Origin: Anarhynchus alexandrinus
Taxonomy: Eukaryota > Chordata > Aves > Charadriiformes > Charadriidae
DNA length: 64,000 nt
Assembly: GCA_008711295.1 (NCBI GenBank)
Contig: VUYV01000046.1
Location: forward strand, 1,868,323 to 1,932,322
Direction: 5' to 3'
In this document: positions 48,806-60,653 of the stretch, piece by piece
Numbering within the stretch: the first letter of the stretch is position 1
Layout of the letters: every line of letters starts with the position of its first letter
Program-made: the position numbers and the translations under genes
Notes under the pieces: model-generated
The model's database searches: none
Told to the model about the DNA's origin: nothing
The model's input: only the letters and a program-made list of their open reading frames with translations

Positions 48806-51800
48806 GATTCTGCAATTCTGTTCTATGTCTCTGTTGCCTTTTGAGGGCTTGCCACCAAACCAGCCTTGCTATCGGCAAACATTGAGAACTTTAGATACAG
48901 CCCAGCCACATGCAGCAGGTCACTTCCAAGTGGTTTAGAGCACCACTGTTACTCTCAGACAAACTTTCCAGAAGTTGAGGGCAAGAGAGCAGCATATTCA
49001 CAGCTCTTCTCAAAAGCATAAAGGTTGCTGGTGAGTCACAGAAAGTGTGCCTGAGGGCTGGGATTTGCTGCTGTGCAGGAGGATGGGGTCTGAGGGAGCA
49101 GGAGACAGACTGAAGAAGACACTACAGGACGCTAGTTGGCATTAGGAAAAGAAGGGATCCTGAGATGACTGAAGAATGTGACAGAGCATCTTCCTAATGT
49201 TTTATTTAGAAAAAAAAAAGAAACCAAAAGTGTTTGGGCGCAGAGAGACAAGGGGGTGTTATGCTCTAGAAAGAGCTGATGGTATTATAGAGATCTGACT
49301 GCCAAATTTGTCATAAGCTAAGCTTGCTATGTATGAACCTCGCCCTCCTGCAGCCCATTCCCAGGAGCTGCTGTGTGTGTTTCCGATGTAATTATAATAA
49401 CGCACACTCTCAGACATAGTTCTTTAACATGGAAAGCTAGTCAGAGGGCTGCTTACATTTTGGGGAGAGGCCCAGGAGTGGAAACACACTAAAAGGAGCA
49501 TAAGCGGGGAAGACACATCATCTTTCAAAAATTTAAAAGCACTTCTCTGTTAGCCTGCTTTAGTTGCAGGTCTTGAAGTGTTTTATGGGCACAGGAAAAA
49601 TATGCACAGTCTCCTTGGTACATCTGCTGAACTGCTAACCTGACAATTCACGTCCATCCTTTGATCCTGTCTGGGGGCAGGAGGTAACAATTCCAACCTG
49701 AACCAGGCAACCAGGTTAGGTTCATTTTCTAACCAGCTGCTTCCAAGTGCCTGGCACCTGACGTCTATGTTTTGACAACGATACTCTCATATCAAGAGCA
49801 CACAGTGGGAAGAAAGAAGCTTTGCTGTTCTCATCTGCCCTGTAAGACCTTGAGTGATAGACAATACCGTCTCTCTGATTGTACTAAAACTGCCAGAAAA
49901 AGAGGTAGAACATGGAGAGTCTGGTTTCATTTTAGGGTGGTTTGGGTTTTTTTTTTTTTTTCCTCTTTTCCTCTCCTCCTCTTTCTTCTGTGAAATTGAA
50001 GAGAATTGAAGTGCTTTGATTCTGCTCTTCAGTTTTTTGACACTTGATCTACTGAAATATTTGTTGGAAATAAACCCAACTTTTTTTTGCTTGATAGACA
50101 CAAAAGGTGCAGATGTATGACTTGCTCCTGGAAAGGATGCAGATCTTTGGGTAATCCAGCCTAAACATAGGGTTCTTCTGAAATGTGCTCCAAATAACAT
50201 GGATTTCAAGAATTTGCCTCATTGAAATGATGCAAATTCATTCAAGTGATTGAAAATTCAGAAGGAAACCAAAAGAAAACATCTGTTTATCCTATAGCAG
50301 AACTTTCCATGTAGACATGAGGTAGCAGCTACCTACACCCATTTTGAGTTTGATGTGCTGTACTGCAAACTAGTTTTCTAAATTTGCATTGTCAAAGTTT
50401 TCCCATGCCCAAAGAACAATCAGTGCAAAACCAAAAAAAATTACAGGAGTCTCATAGGATAGTAAGAACAGCCTTATGGGAAAAAAAGAAAATTAATGGA
50501 AAGTATCTTTTTAAAATAGTAAGCTTTAATGAATGTCCTTCTCCATGATTAAGACTCCAATGCACATGAGTCAGGCAGATAAGTAATAATAATTCCCCTT
50601 TTTTCAAGTTACTCCATGCACAAAATAATTTATGCGAAGTATAGAAGGAGAGTGAATTGACTGTAGAGAAACAGAGATAACTTAGAAAAAATTTACTGCA
50701 AGACCCTTTTTTTGTGAGCTAATTACAAAGTTCAGTGTCGAGGTCTGTCAGGTTGGAGGTAAGGGGAACGAGCGCAGCTCCAGGAGTGAGTTACAAAGGA
50801 CGTCTTCTGCATCTTTAACTCAGCTGTCATGTTTCAGCAGGTTTTCGTGTTCATCTGTCCACATCCCCTGAATGTTTATTCCCAAAGTCAGAGCAGCACA
50901 AAAAGCTTACCAGACCTTTCTTGACTCTTTACAACTAGATTACGAGGCTATGTGTCTCAGTAAGTGCTATGTATTTGTTTTACAACAGAGCCTAAAGATC
51001 CTGTTAAAACTGGGGACTACTGGGTTCAGGGCACACCCTCCCTGCAGAAGAGATGTGTTAAGAGCACTTGCCAATACATGAAAAGTTTATCCCTGCTAGC
51101 TGTCACAGGGGAGATAAATGTATCAGATCTCTGAAGGGCTGCTGAGCTCTTCTTTGTGCATTTGATGGCAGGACAGAAATACATGTGTTTGACTTCCCCC
51201 TTCTTGACCCGTGTCTCCTGCCTAAGTGGGCTGTCGCATATGATGTTCCTCTTCTGGCCAGTCACAACATGAAATGTGCAGTCAACACTGCTTCAACTCT
51301 TATTTCTCTGTGTATAAACTCCCCTTGATATGAACCACCTTAAACTTGCAGGGAGATAGTTGATTTGTATCTCCAGGGACAGATATGTAAATAATCCAGG
51401 AGAGAGAGGAGAATAAGTTTGCCCAGCAAATTAGGTAGACTTTTTGGAAAGAGCCAGTCCCAAGGCGCAATCTCTCTCAATGTCTGTAAATCCTTATAGC
51501 CTCTTTCTAACTTTGTCACAACAGCCCCAATAATTGCACATAAGCTGGCCAACCCCGATGGCATTTGCATCCTCAATCTAGGGAGATGCTCTCACTTCAT
51601 AATTTACTGTCATTATATAATACATATGGAGACTGTAAAAGGCTGGTGCCTTCAGGGAGCTCAAACATTGCTTGACACTGCTGGATTTCTTCTGGCTTCT
51701 CCAGTAATGTAGAGGTAAAAGGACAGGGCTGAAAGGGGTAATTCTAGCATCCCATCTAGCTCACAGAGGAAATAGTTGGCATTTATGTGAGCAGTCATAT

Positions 51801-52474
51801 TTGTTCACAGTTAAGGGTGCTTCCTATGTACTTGATCCACCTCTGTTTCTGGGGCCAAACCTCAGAAAAAAACCACACTATGAAAATATATGGCCATTCT
51901 GGGTATTGGACAGCAAGATGAGAAACACTCTTGGTGATGATACCTTTAAAAATTTCCTCTCTAGAAGGGTGGAGCCAACGCTTTGCCTTGGTTTCCTGTC
52001 TTCTGTATGGTAGAGACCTTTCCAATGGATGACTTTGTTCATATATATTTGTGGGTGCTTGAAATGTTCAGATGACACTGCCTGCCCTGGCAAAGTTGAG
52101 CTGTGCAGAAATCAAAATGTAAGCAAATCAACAAAAAGAAGGAAAAAGGGATTGATGGCAGAGACTAAATACAGAGTGAAGCTGTAATTGTCAGTGAGGT
52201 AAATATATCAATTTCCAATAAAACACACATTTTGACTGTGCTATTGTTCAAATTCCTGATGAAGGCAAATAACATGTATTTGTATTATTGAAGGATACAC
52301 ATTCTTACACACTTAGCTTATTCTTACTATAAGTAACAGAGCATAATTGCTGGTTTTCTCTGTCATATTATTAGGCAATGTGACATTTCGCTGAGTTTTG
52401 CTCTCATAGGTATAATTTCTCCCAGCAAGTATTTCTGTACTTTATAGACAGGCTGTAATGTTGTGGAGCATATC

Positions 52475-53086
52475 TGTTGTAGTTTGATTTTGGCTAACCT
52501 CTGAGTGGCTGTCGTGGAGGCTCAGAAAATCAAATTTAAAGAGGTGATAAACTCAAACTTCATTCTAACCAAAAATTCAAACCAAAAATTCTAACCAACT
52601 GGAAATGAAGTATATCAAAACTGTTTAACACTCCGACAACATTAGTAAACCACAGGTTCAGAATGTACAAGGAATTAATACTGTGTGACCGACTCAAGAA
52701 TTCTTAAGCTTTAGAAATGATGATTCAAAAATGTACATAATCACTCACCTATAAGTCGAGGGCTCTCGGGCTGTACAGGAGATGAACCATAGGTGTACTC
52801 CCAGCCCATGGCAAGAGTCTGTAGACCCACTGTTTCTGAGGAGGACAACTCAAATTTTGCCCTCCAGTGGGACTCCATTTATACCGTCATAGAATCTGAT
52901 CTGTGGTCATGCTGGATCTTATTGGCTGAGAGCCTCAACTTCCTCACCTTTTGACCAAAATTCATATTTGCTGACCACCACTGTGTGGGTGTGACAAGAG
53001 CTGTGGTGGGAAGTGCTTTTGTCAGGTCTTTGTTAGGTCTTTGTCAGGTCTTTGTCAGGTCTTTGTCGGGGAGGGCATCTGCCACA
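52475..53086 (-). mobile_element. Possible ERV LTR, minus orientation
   Basis: On the minus strand the segment would start TGTGGCAGATGCC and end in CTACAACA, giving TG...CA ends. It has a TATA-like box (reverse complement of ccatttata at about 52876-52884) in the middle. Its 5' end holds 11-bp tandem repeats, as U3 regions often do. I see no target-site duplication or retroviral genes, so the boundaries are tentative. Confidence 0.4.
53021..53067. repeat. 11-bp tandem repeat, about 4 copies
   Basis: The unit gtcaggtcttt is repeated four times, with one copy reading gttaggtcttt, followed by a partial gtc. It lies at the edge of the LTR-like segment. Confidence 0.9.
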
Positions 53087-53514
53087 GTGGCCAAAATGTC
53101 CCCTTCACAATGGGAAATTACACTCTCAGCCTCTCTGTCAGGATAATTATACACTGCTTTAAGGGATTTCTGAGTGTTTTGAAAAGCGCCAACGTTTCTC
53201 AGTTTACTCAACAGGAATTATATAAACGGTTTCTGGACATATTTCAATAAAGAAAAATACAGGCAAAATCATATATCTTACTCTCATATTTCTGTAGGAC
53301 CAGTCACATCACCAATGACATGAAACTTGCCTAGTTTATTGTCATATCCTTCTAAAAAGAAAATTAGTTTGGGTGAGAAGTAGAAATGCGAGGGGGAAAA
53401 AAATCACTATTCTCTGTTTCTCAGATATTTACATGACTCCTCTTGTACCCTGCTAGTATATTACTAACAACCTCAGAAGTATTAATGATTCAGTATCTAT
53501 TACATGACAGGGGA

Positions 53515-53640
53515 GGATAGATTATTTTTACAAGAAAGCTGAGTCACAAAATGCGTGACTTGCCGAAAGTAACACAGCAAGTCATCTGTTGAGTTCAGAA
53601 ACAAATCCAAGCTCTGCCTTAACTCCAGTGCTTCAGGCAT
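53515..53640 (-). repeat. MIR-like SINE relic
   Basis: The stretch aagctgagtcacaaaatgcg, then tgacttgccgaaagtaacac, then agcaagtcatctgttgagtt, then ccaagctctgccttaactcc follows reverse-complement MIR order (gaggttaagtaacttgccca, aggtcacacagctagtaagt, then agcccatgctct). It is diverged. Confidence 0.6.
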
Positions 53641-54433
53641 CCTTACTACATCCTTTCTTCCTCTTTTTTTCTTATGTAGGACTTTTTCCTTGTGAGCTAT
53701 TGAGGTCAAACCCCTGGGGAACACAGGTGCCGTAGCATCCATATGGGTGAACTTGTCTCGAGGGTATACTCCATGTCCTGCCTTATCCTTCCCTCGCACC
53801 AGCGAAGCTCTCTGGTTCCTCTGGAGGAATCTTTATTTTTTTTTTACTTGCAGAGGAGCCAGTGAGCGCCGTCCATTGGTGGTAATGCCAACCCTGGTTA
53901 GAAATGCCTCATGGATTCCTGTTTTCTGGCTTAGAGATTGTGACTCTTTTACATTCATCCATACACCAGAGTTCTTGATTATTTTCTTTCTTAATGCATG
54001 AGACAGTGCAAGGAACACAAGGGACATCACTCAGCTTTGCTGGGGAGGGGTGAAAGGCTGGACTTTAGCAAGGGAAGCCCCTCACAGCTTGTGTCTACAG
54101 ATGGTACCTCCCTTGGCTGCATCTCAGCACTGTGACTTCTCTGACCCTCTGTGGGGAGCACCCAGGTGGGACTGCAGAGTGTGGGAGATGCCAAGAAGTG
54201 CAAGAGGCCAACCCTCATCTGTGGGGGCTATTAGCACAATCTGGAGAGATACAGACCTGTCAAAGACAACTGGAGTTTCACATCCAAATGGTGTCTGCTG
54301 CCTTCGTTTCTAGCTTTTGTGTTTTGTGTACCCACATTACGGTGATTTACCAGTTTTGGGGTGAAAGACTTTGGAAAGTCAGTAGCAGTCTTTGCCCTGG
54401 TGTCTAACATCTCCTCCTCTGTTGAACACACAG

Positions 54434-54487
54434 GGTAAAAAGGGAGAACCAGGATTCCCAGGAATCAATGGTCTGATCGGCCCTCAG
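54434..54487 (+). CDS. Collagen exon 14, copy a (54 bp)
   Basis: The exon encodes GKK GEP GFP GIN GLI GPQ. The acceptor is gttgaacacacag and the donor gtaagt, phase 0. It is identical to copy b at 55355-55408. If both were genuine, the chain would gain six extra in-frame triplets, which the helix would tolerate. The N between the copies makes a single true exon more likely. Confidence 0.85.
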
Positions 54488-55354
54488 GTAAGTGATGATT
54501 TCTTCCTTTTCATATAATATGTGGAAAAACATATTTTGTGGCAACAAGTGACTTGGAACCACAATGCAGCATGCTNTCTTCCTCTTTTTTCTTATGTAGG
54601 ACTTTTTCCTTGTGAGCTATTTGAGGTCAAACCCCTGGGGAACACAGGTGCCGTAGCATCCATATGGGTGAACTTGTCTCGAGGGTATACTCCATGTCCT
54701 GCCTTATCCTTCCCTCGCACCAGTGAAGCTCTCTGGTTCCTCTGGAGGAATCTTTATTTTTTTTTTACTTGCAGAGGAGCCAGTGAGCGCCGTCCATTGG
54801 TGGTAATGCCAACCCTGGTTAGAAATGCCTCATGGATTCCTGTTTTCTGGCTTAGAGATTGTGACTCTTTTACATTCCTCCATACACCAGAGTTCTTGAT
54901 TATTTTCTTTCTTAATGCATGAGACAGTGCAAGGAACACAAGGGACATCGCTCGGCTTTGCTGGGGAGGGGTGAAGGGCTGGACTTTAGCAAGGGAAGGC
55001 CCTCACAGCTTGTGTCTACAGCTGGTACCCCCCTTGGCTGCATCTCAGCACTGTGACTTCTCTGACCCTCTGTGGGGAGCACCCAGGTGGGACTGCAGAG
55101 TGTGGGAGATGCCAAGAAGTGCAAGAGGCCAACCCTCATCTGTGGGGGCTATTAGCACAATCTGGAGAGATACAGACCTGTCAAAGACAACTGGAGTTTC
55201 ACATCCAAATGGTGTCTGCTGCCTTCGTTTCTAGCTTTTGTGTTTTGTGTACCCACATTACGGTGATTTACCAGTTTTGGGGTGAAAGACTTTGGAAAGT
55301 CAGTAGCAGTCTTTGCCCTGGTGTCTAACATCTCCTCCTCTGTTGAACACACAG
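54488..55354 (+). other. Apparent 867-bp intron between duplicated exons
   Basis: Composed of the end of duplication copy 1, the N at 54576 and the first part of copy 2. It probably does not exist in the real chromosome if the duplication is false. Confidence 0.7.
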
Positions 55355-55408
55355 GGTAAAAAGGGAGAACCAGGATTCCCAGGAATCAATGGTCTGATCG
55401 GCCCTCAG
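55355..55408 (+). CDS. Collagen exon 14, copy b (54 bp, duplicate)
   Basis: Same sequence, splice sites and product as copy a (GKK GEP GFP GIN GLI GPQ). It is the last Gly-X-Y exon I can find in the window. Either this or copy a is likely to be redundant. Confidence 0.8.
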
Positions 55409-56302
55409 GTAAGTGATGATTTCTTCCTTTTCATATAATATGTGGAAAAACATATTTTGTGGCAACAAGTGACTTGGAACCACAATGCAGCATGCTGTGA
55501 CCTTGTTCTCTTCTCATCTGCTCTGTCTTTGAAGTTGGTGTTTCTCCTTTAAGACCCAAACTAATTTATCCTGTTGTGATTGAGAGAAGTCTGCCTGTCT
55601 GGCAGCAATTACTTTTACCTTCCGGAGTTTTTCAGCGTCTTTGAACAGGGACATAAGGAGGTGTTTTGTATGTGATTTCCCCGTTGCTTGTGCATAGAGC
55701 AGTATCATTCTGGAGGGAAAGCAATGATTTGTGTTTTGTAATATTTAGGACAGTGTCTCAGCTAATTGTTAGCTGTGTGAATTGGCAATTGCAGATATAC
55801 CTCCTGTGCTGCAGTCTTTGGGGGAAGAAGCAGTTTAAAAGGTATTTGCTATTCAGAAATCACACTTCTTTGAGCACAAGACTGTTTTGGGGGCTTTGAT
55901 ACTCATATTTCTACTTGTTATGGAGGGATAGGTGTTGGCTTATTAAGGAAGGTAGAGACAGGGGCTTAAAACTAAATGTTTATTCTCCCTGTGAGGAAGG
56001 ATGTCTTAAGTTAATGACCCCTTAGGTCCTTTTTTTAAAGCTTTCATCAAGTTAGTGCTCCAAATTGCACCATCTGTAACATCATAAGGGCAAAATAGTG
56101 CTGTGTATGTTAAAAATTGTCAGAGAGGATTTGGCTGCACCTTGGATCAACCCATTCTGCCCTGTAGTATAATAATACCGAGTTTTGCCTCTGGCTTGGT
56201 TTCTTGCTAACTTTGTAGCCAAATTCAGCTGACCCAGGTCACTCTGTAAGGTCACCCCTGCAATAAGAAAAATATCTGTGGGAATGTCCTCAAGCAGAAA
56301 AG

Positions 56303-56832
56303 ATCATAGAATCATAGAATCATTTTGGTTGGAAGGGACCTTTAAGATCATCAAGTCCAACCATCAACCTGACACTGCCAAGTCCACCACTAAACCATGT
56401 CCCTAAGAACCACCTCTTTTAAATACCTCCAGGGATGGTGACCCAGCCACTACCCTGGGCAGCCTGTTTGATAATGTTGTCAATGTTTGATAATCCTCTC
56501 AGTGAAGAATTTTTTCCTAATATCCAATCTAAACCTCCCCTGGTGCAACTTGAGGCCATTTCCTCTTGTCCTATCGCTTGTTACTTGGGAGAAGAGACCG
56601 ACCCCCACCTGGCTACAACCTCCTTTCAGGTGGTTGTAGAGAGCAATAAGATCTCCCCTCAGCCTCCTCTTCTCCAGGCTGAACAACCCCAGTTCCCTCA
56701 GCTGCTCCTCATAAGACTTGTGCTCCCGACAAGAGCACCAGCTTCGTTGCCCTTCTCTGGACACGCTCCAGCACCTCAATGTCCCTCCTGTAGGGAGGGA
56801 CCCAAAACTGACCACAGTACTCGAGGTGCCGC
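56303..56832 (-). mobile_element. CR1 LINE 3' fragment (younger copy)
   Basis: The left edge is atcatagaatcatagaatca followed by gttggaagggacctttaaga. Minus-strand translation at 56815-56480 shows [35 protein letters not shown] and [13 protein letters not shown]. It matches the + strand copy at 46480-47058 closely but lacks part of the segment equivalent to WNRLPRE around 56470-56500, where a short ttgataatgttgtcaatg insertion is seen. Confidence 0.94.
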
Positions 56833-59800
56833 CTGCAACATCGCTTCAAGCTGACCATTCAGGATAAAACTGAGCATTTTGTTCATTCCCTTTTCGATGA
56901 TAAATTAACAAACTGGGTCTTTGGTTTTGGTATTTTGTTTCAATAATTTACGTTTTAGGCAGGAATGAAGAACCTCCATTGCTACAGCTGTTGGTGATAC
57001 ATTGCAATAGACAGCACACTGCTAAACAGCAGATGCTTATTTTATGTATTTCCTCTGGCAAGCTATGTCCCTGTAACCACAAAACATGATCTAGAAACGG
57101 TTTCTGTGGCAAACATTTTGTAATGAGCTGTTCATATGTGTATGGAGGCTGTCAGAGAGGCAATTCCGACCCTCTGCAGGTGAGGGCCCTTGCGTCCATC
57201 TGGAAACCTTGCCCTGTGAAACACCACTTGATACTGGTTAGCATATTTTTAAGACTTTTTCCTTTGGTTCAGGATCTGGTTTGCAAGTATTTAATCAGCA
57301 GCCTTCAAGAGGCATGAAGACAGTGTTTCTAATGGATTTATAAAATTTTGTTGGGTTGTTTTTCCATTGGATAATGTTAAAAGGTCCTCCTGAGCTTTCT
57401 GAATGCTTTTGGGGAAGCTATTTCTCCATGCATTGTTTCTGAGATATCTGACACTATCCATGCAAACAATGTCATGCTCGCTCAGCTCAAGTTCCCTGTA
57501 ACTTTAAAAAAAAATATATATGCATGTGTTAGCGATTTTATAAATGTATCTGAAAAAATTGATGAGATAGCATTAGGTAATTTTCCTTTCTGCACAGGCT
57601 AAATAAAGATAGCAAATTTTATGTTAATTAAAACTGCATATAATGCTAGCCCCATTGAGGGATACTTAAATTGACTGTTCCTCCAAGCTAACTGTAAGAA
57701 TGGAAAAATATTGTTCCTATTCCTGCAGCAACACTCTGTTCTGGACATATTACTGTAGATTTCCATATTTCTGTTTGGAGAAAGTGCTTACATTCAGTTA
57801 GTGACAAAACTACTTTTCAGCTTAACAGCACTTTTTGTGACTTTAGGTTTTTAAGCACTTTATCAGCATTTTTTTTCTCTTCATCACACTATGCCCCAAA
57901 AATACCCAAGAAGAAAAACGGTTTCCTTATGCTGCAGTTACATGGATATTCTTCCAAGTCATCTATGGAAGTCTGTGTCACCTGTTTCTGTGCTATCTCC
58001 ATGGCACTGAGGGCCAGCTGGTTTGAGTTGGCCATACATAAACTAGATTAGGACAATAAAATAATCTCCCTTTCCTCTGCTATTTTAAATTTAAATATAC
58101 TTTTGTTTTCTGACCTGGTTCCACCCATTTATAGCTGTATGGGCAAAAGGAAGGAGTGGGTATAGGAGCTGTAGAAGGCACATTGTTGCTGAAAGACATG
58201 AAGAAGACCATCTGAAGTTATTGTTGGGCTTTGTCAAGAAAAATAGTTGCTGTCATGTTCCATTCAACTGAGAAGCTACAGAAGGATCAGGCAGCTGTGC
58301 AAGGGAACCAACCTGAGGGCCACTCTGGAGCAGGGCTAGCAGATCCAGTGATGAACCACAGTTGAGATGACAGCAGTCTGAATCTTAAGGACCATTGACA
58401 GGGTGTGGTCACATTTGAGAGTTAATTTAACTGTCAAATCCTGAAGCAGCAGCTAGGAGGCAACTTCTCAGCCAGCCTGGGGATGTTTTGTGACAATAGG
58501 TTAGCACCAGTTTCATCTCTCCTTGCACACACCAAGTCAAACTAAATTTTACTTCCAAAAGATTTTTAAATGTTTTTTTTTTCCTTCTAAATCAGCTGTG
58601 GTGGTGAACCAGTCCATGTGCTTATTTCCTCCACGTTGTCCAGTCAGCAACCCCAAAAATGAGCATTTATTTTTCCAGTGACCTTTAGAAATGGTGCATC
58701 TTCCACCATCATTAAGCTGTGGAGTAGACACTCTGCGTCTTATTTCCCCTCTGGATATGAATGATATTCCTGCAGCAAGGACACAGACATCTGAACTCAT
58801 AATGTGTTTATGTTGTTATTATTTATTTGTACTATTTTATTTTTCCAGGAACCTTAATCATGGGCCAAACTTCTATTGCAGTAGGCTGTTCAAATGCAGA
58901 CTGAAAAATGAGCGTTTCTGTAAAGCGCTTTCAGTTGAAATAGATGGATGGGTACCAGGCACAGGAAAAAACGAGGCTGTGCCTTTCTGCATGGTCGCCT
59001 GAGATCTTGGTATACCTTACCTATCCCAACATCTGTTGAGAGGAAGAGTTCAGAGAAGGGACTGAAGGCATTATATGAGGTACCTTTGCAAATGCTTTTC
59101 TAGGCATGAGGGATGTCCTCAGGAGAAAGGAGATTTGCAGTTAGGCAGTGTATGCTAAGTGAGCCATGAAGGCTGTGTTCGCAGGCTCAGCAGAGAGGCG
59201 AGCTGATGCCCCAGTGCTAACCCAGTGTCATAGCTTAGGCTCAGACACTCTGAGCTGTATCACCGAATTACCAGGGTTGGGGTTCAGCTCCAAGTGCAAG
59301 CGCTTGTTGGATTAAGGATGGGCATGCAGATGTCTGAGCTCCTGTGGATGAAGATCCAGTTAATATCATCGGTGAAGCCTGAAGCTCTCCTAAAGCAGGA
59401 CAAATGGTCCACCGAGCCACTGTCTAGATTTCCTGAGCTGAGCTGTCCACCTGTGAGATAGCAAAACAAGTCAAAAATCTTTATGTTTTAAGGAAAAATG
59501 CCATACCTCATATTTGTAATATCTCTGGGCTGTTATTGAGGTTTGCCTTATGCTAAATAACCTGGTGGTATAACGAAGACCTGCGAGGAAGATCTGTACA
59601 AGCTGTACCTATTATGGTTGTGGCTGGCAGTGATTGAATTAGTATAGGCTTGTCCGTAGGGTGTGAGCTCAAGCCCAGCTTTTCTTAAGTAATTCAGGAA
59701 ATAAATTACATCTTCTGAAATGCACAGTGTCCTTAACGTCCTTTTTATAATGCAAGTTAAAACTGTGAAATACAAGAAAAGGATACAGGCCCCAGCTGCA

Positions 59801-60489
59801 AAGCTCAGATTGAATTCAAACTATGCCAGCGCTGCTTGAAATTGGAAGATATTGCTTAGAGCTATCTTTAATAAGATCTATACCTTTAACAAAAATAAAG
59901 GAAAAAAAAGTGTTCACCAGTGCAGTCACTAATAGCACTGAAATGAAAGACCATGAGGGAGTTTTTTTGTTGTTTTTCTCATTTGCTGCACTGACTCAGT
60001 AAACCAACTCAAAGCAAACACATAGGGAAATAAATCTTCCTCTGTAGACAAAAGAGATCCTGTTCATATCTTACACTAAGTGATGAAATTAAACAAATAC
60101 TGCCTTTCACTGGAAGCAGAAGTTCTCCTGCAGAGACTGCTATGTACAAAGTCAACTTTATTCAGTACTTTTACAGAGCTGGAAATACAGTTCAGAGAAT
60201 ATTAAAAAAAACCCCAACTTTATTTTTAAAAATAATGTTGGTACTCCAATTACGATGCCACCTGGTGAAATAACTGGAGACCTCATCCACTTATGAATTA
60301 TGACACTATCACTGAAGCTGACTATAGAACATGCATCATAGGTAAATGTTAGGTCTGTTGGCTCTTTAGGCTTTTGGTTTTCAGTGTCACCAGTAACAGC
60401 CTTTTTCTATATTCTCTTCTCTTTGTCTTGGTTCGTAAGGCAAGATTTAAGCAAAGAAAGCAATATGGTTCTCTGATGCAGCATTGACC

Positions 60490-60653
60490 AGAGAAGTTGT
60501 GGATGCCCCATCCCTGAAGGTGTTCAAGGCCAGGTTGGATGGGGCTTTGAGCAACCTGGTCTGGTGGGAGGTGTCCCTGCCCATGGCAGGGGTTTGGAAC
60601 TCGATGATCTTCAAGGTCCTTTCCAACCTAGACCGTTCTGTGATTCTATGATT
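60490..60653 (+). mobile_element. CR1 LINE extreme 3' end
   Basis: The segment runs gagaagttgtggatgcccca, then gttcaaggccaggttggatg, then gatcttcaaggtcctttcca, then ttctgtgattctatgatt. It belongs to the same subfamily as 14235-14413 and is severely 5'-truncated. Confidence 0.92.

Larger units (their letters stand above)
44660..54433 (+). other. Large collagen intron, 9.8 kb
   Basis: Holds CR1 copies at 46480-47058 and 48640-48805, an N-junction duplication at 47070-47208, an LTR-like segment at about 52475-53086, a MIR-like relic at 53515-53640 and the start of the 920-bp duplication at 53656. No other Gly-X-Y exon is seen. The stretches 44660-46480 and 48810-52470 look unique. Confidence 0.75.
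53656..55496. repeat. 920-bp direct duplication containing a collagen exon, N at the junction
   Basis: Copy 1 is 53656-54575 and copy 2 is 54577-55496; an N at 54576 separates them. I count about eight substitutions and two 1-base indels in 920 bp (about 1%). The 54-bp exon and its splice sites are identical in both. Divergence of this size fits two haplotypes placed side by side. A real recent tandem duplication is the alternative. Confidence 0.95.

Noticed and set aside
53747..54922. Two almost identical frames (53747-54001 and within 54521-54922) as a repeated gene family
   Set aside because: They are the same intronic sequence seen twice because of the 920-bp duplication.
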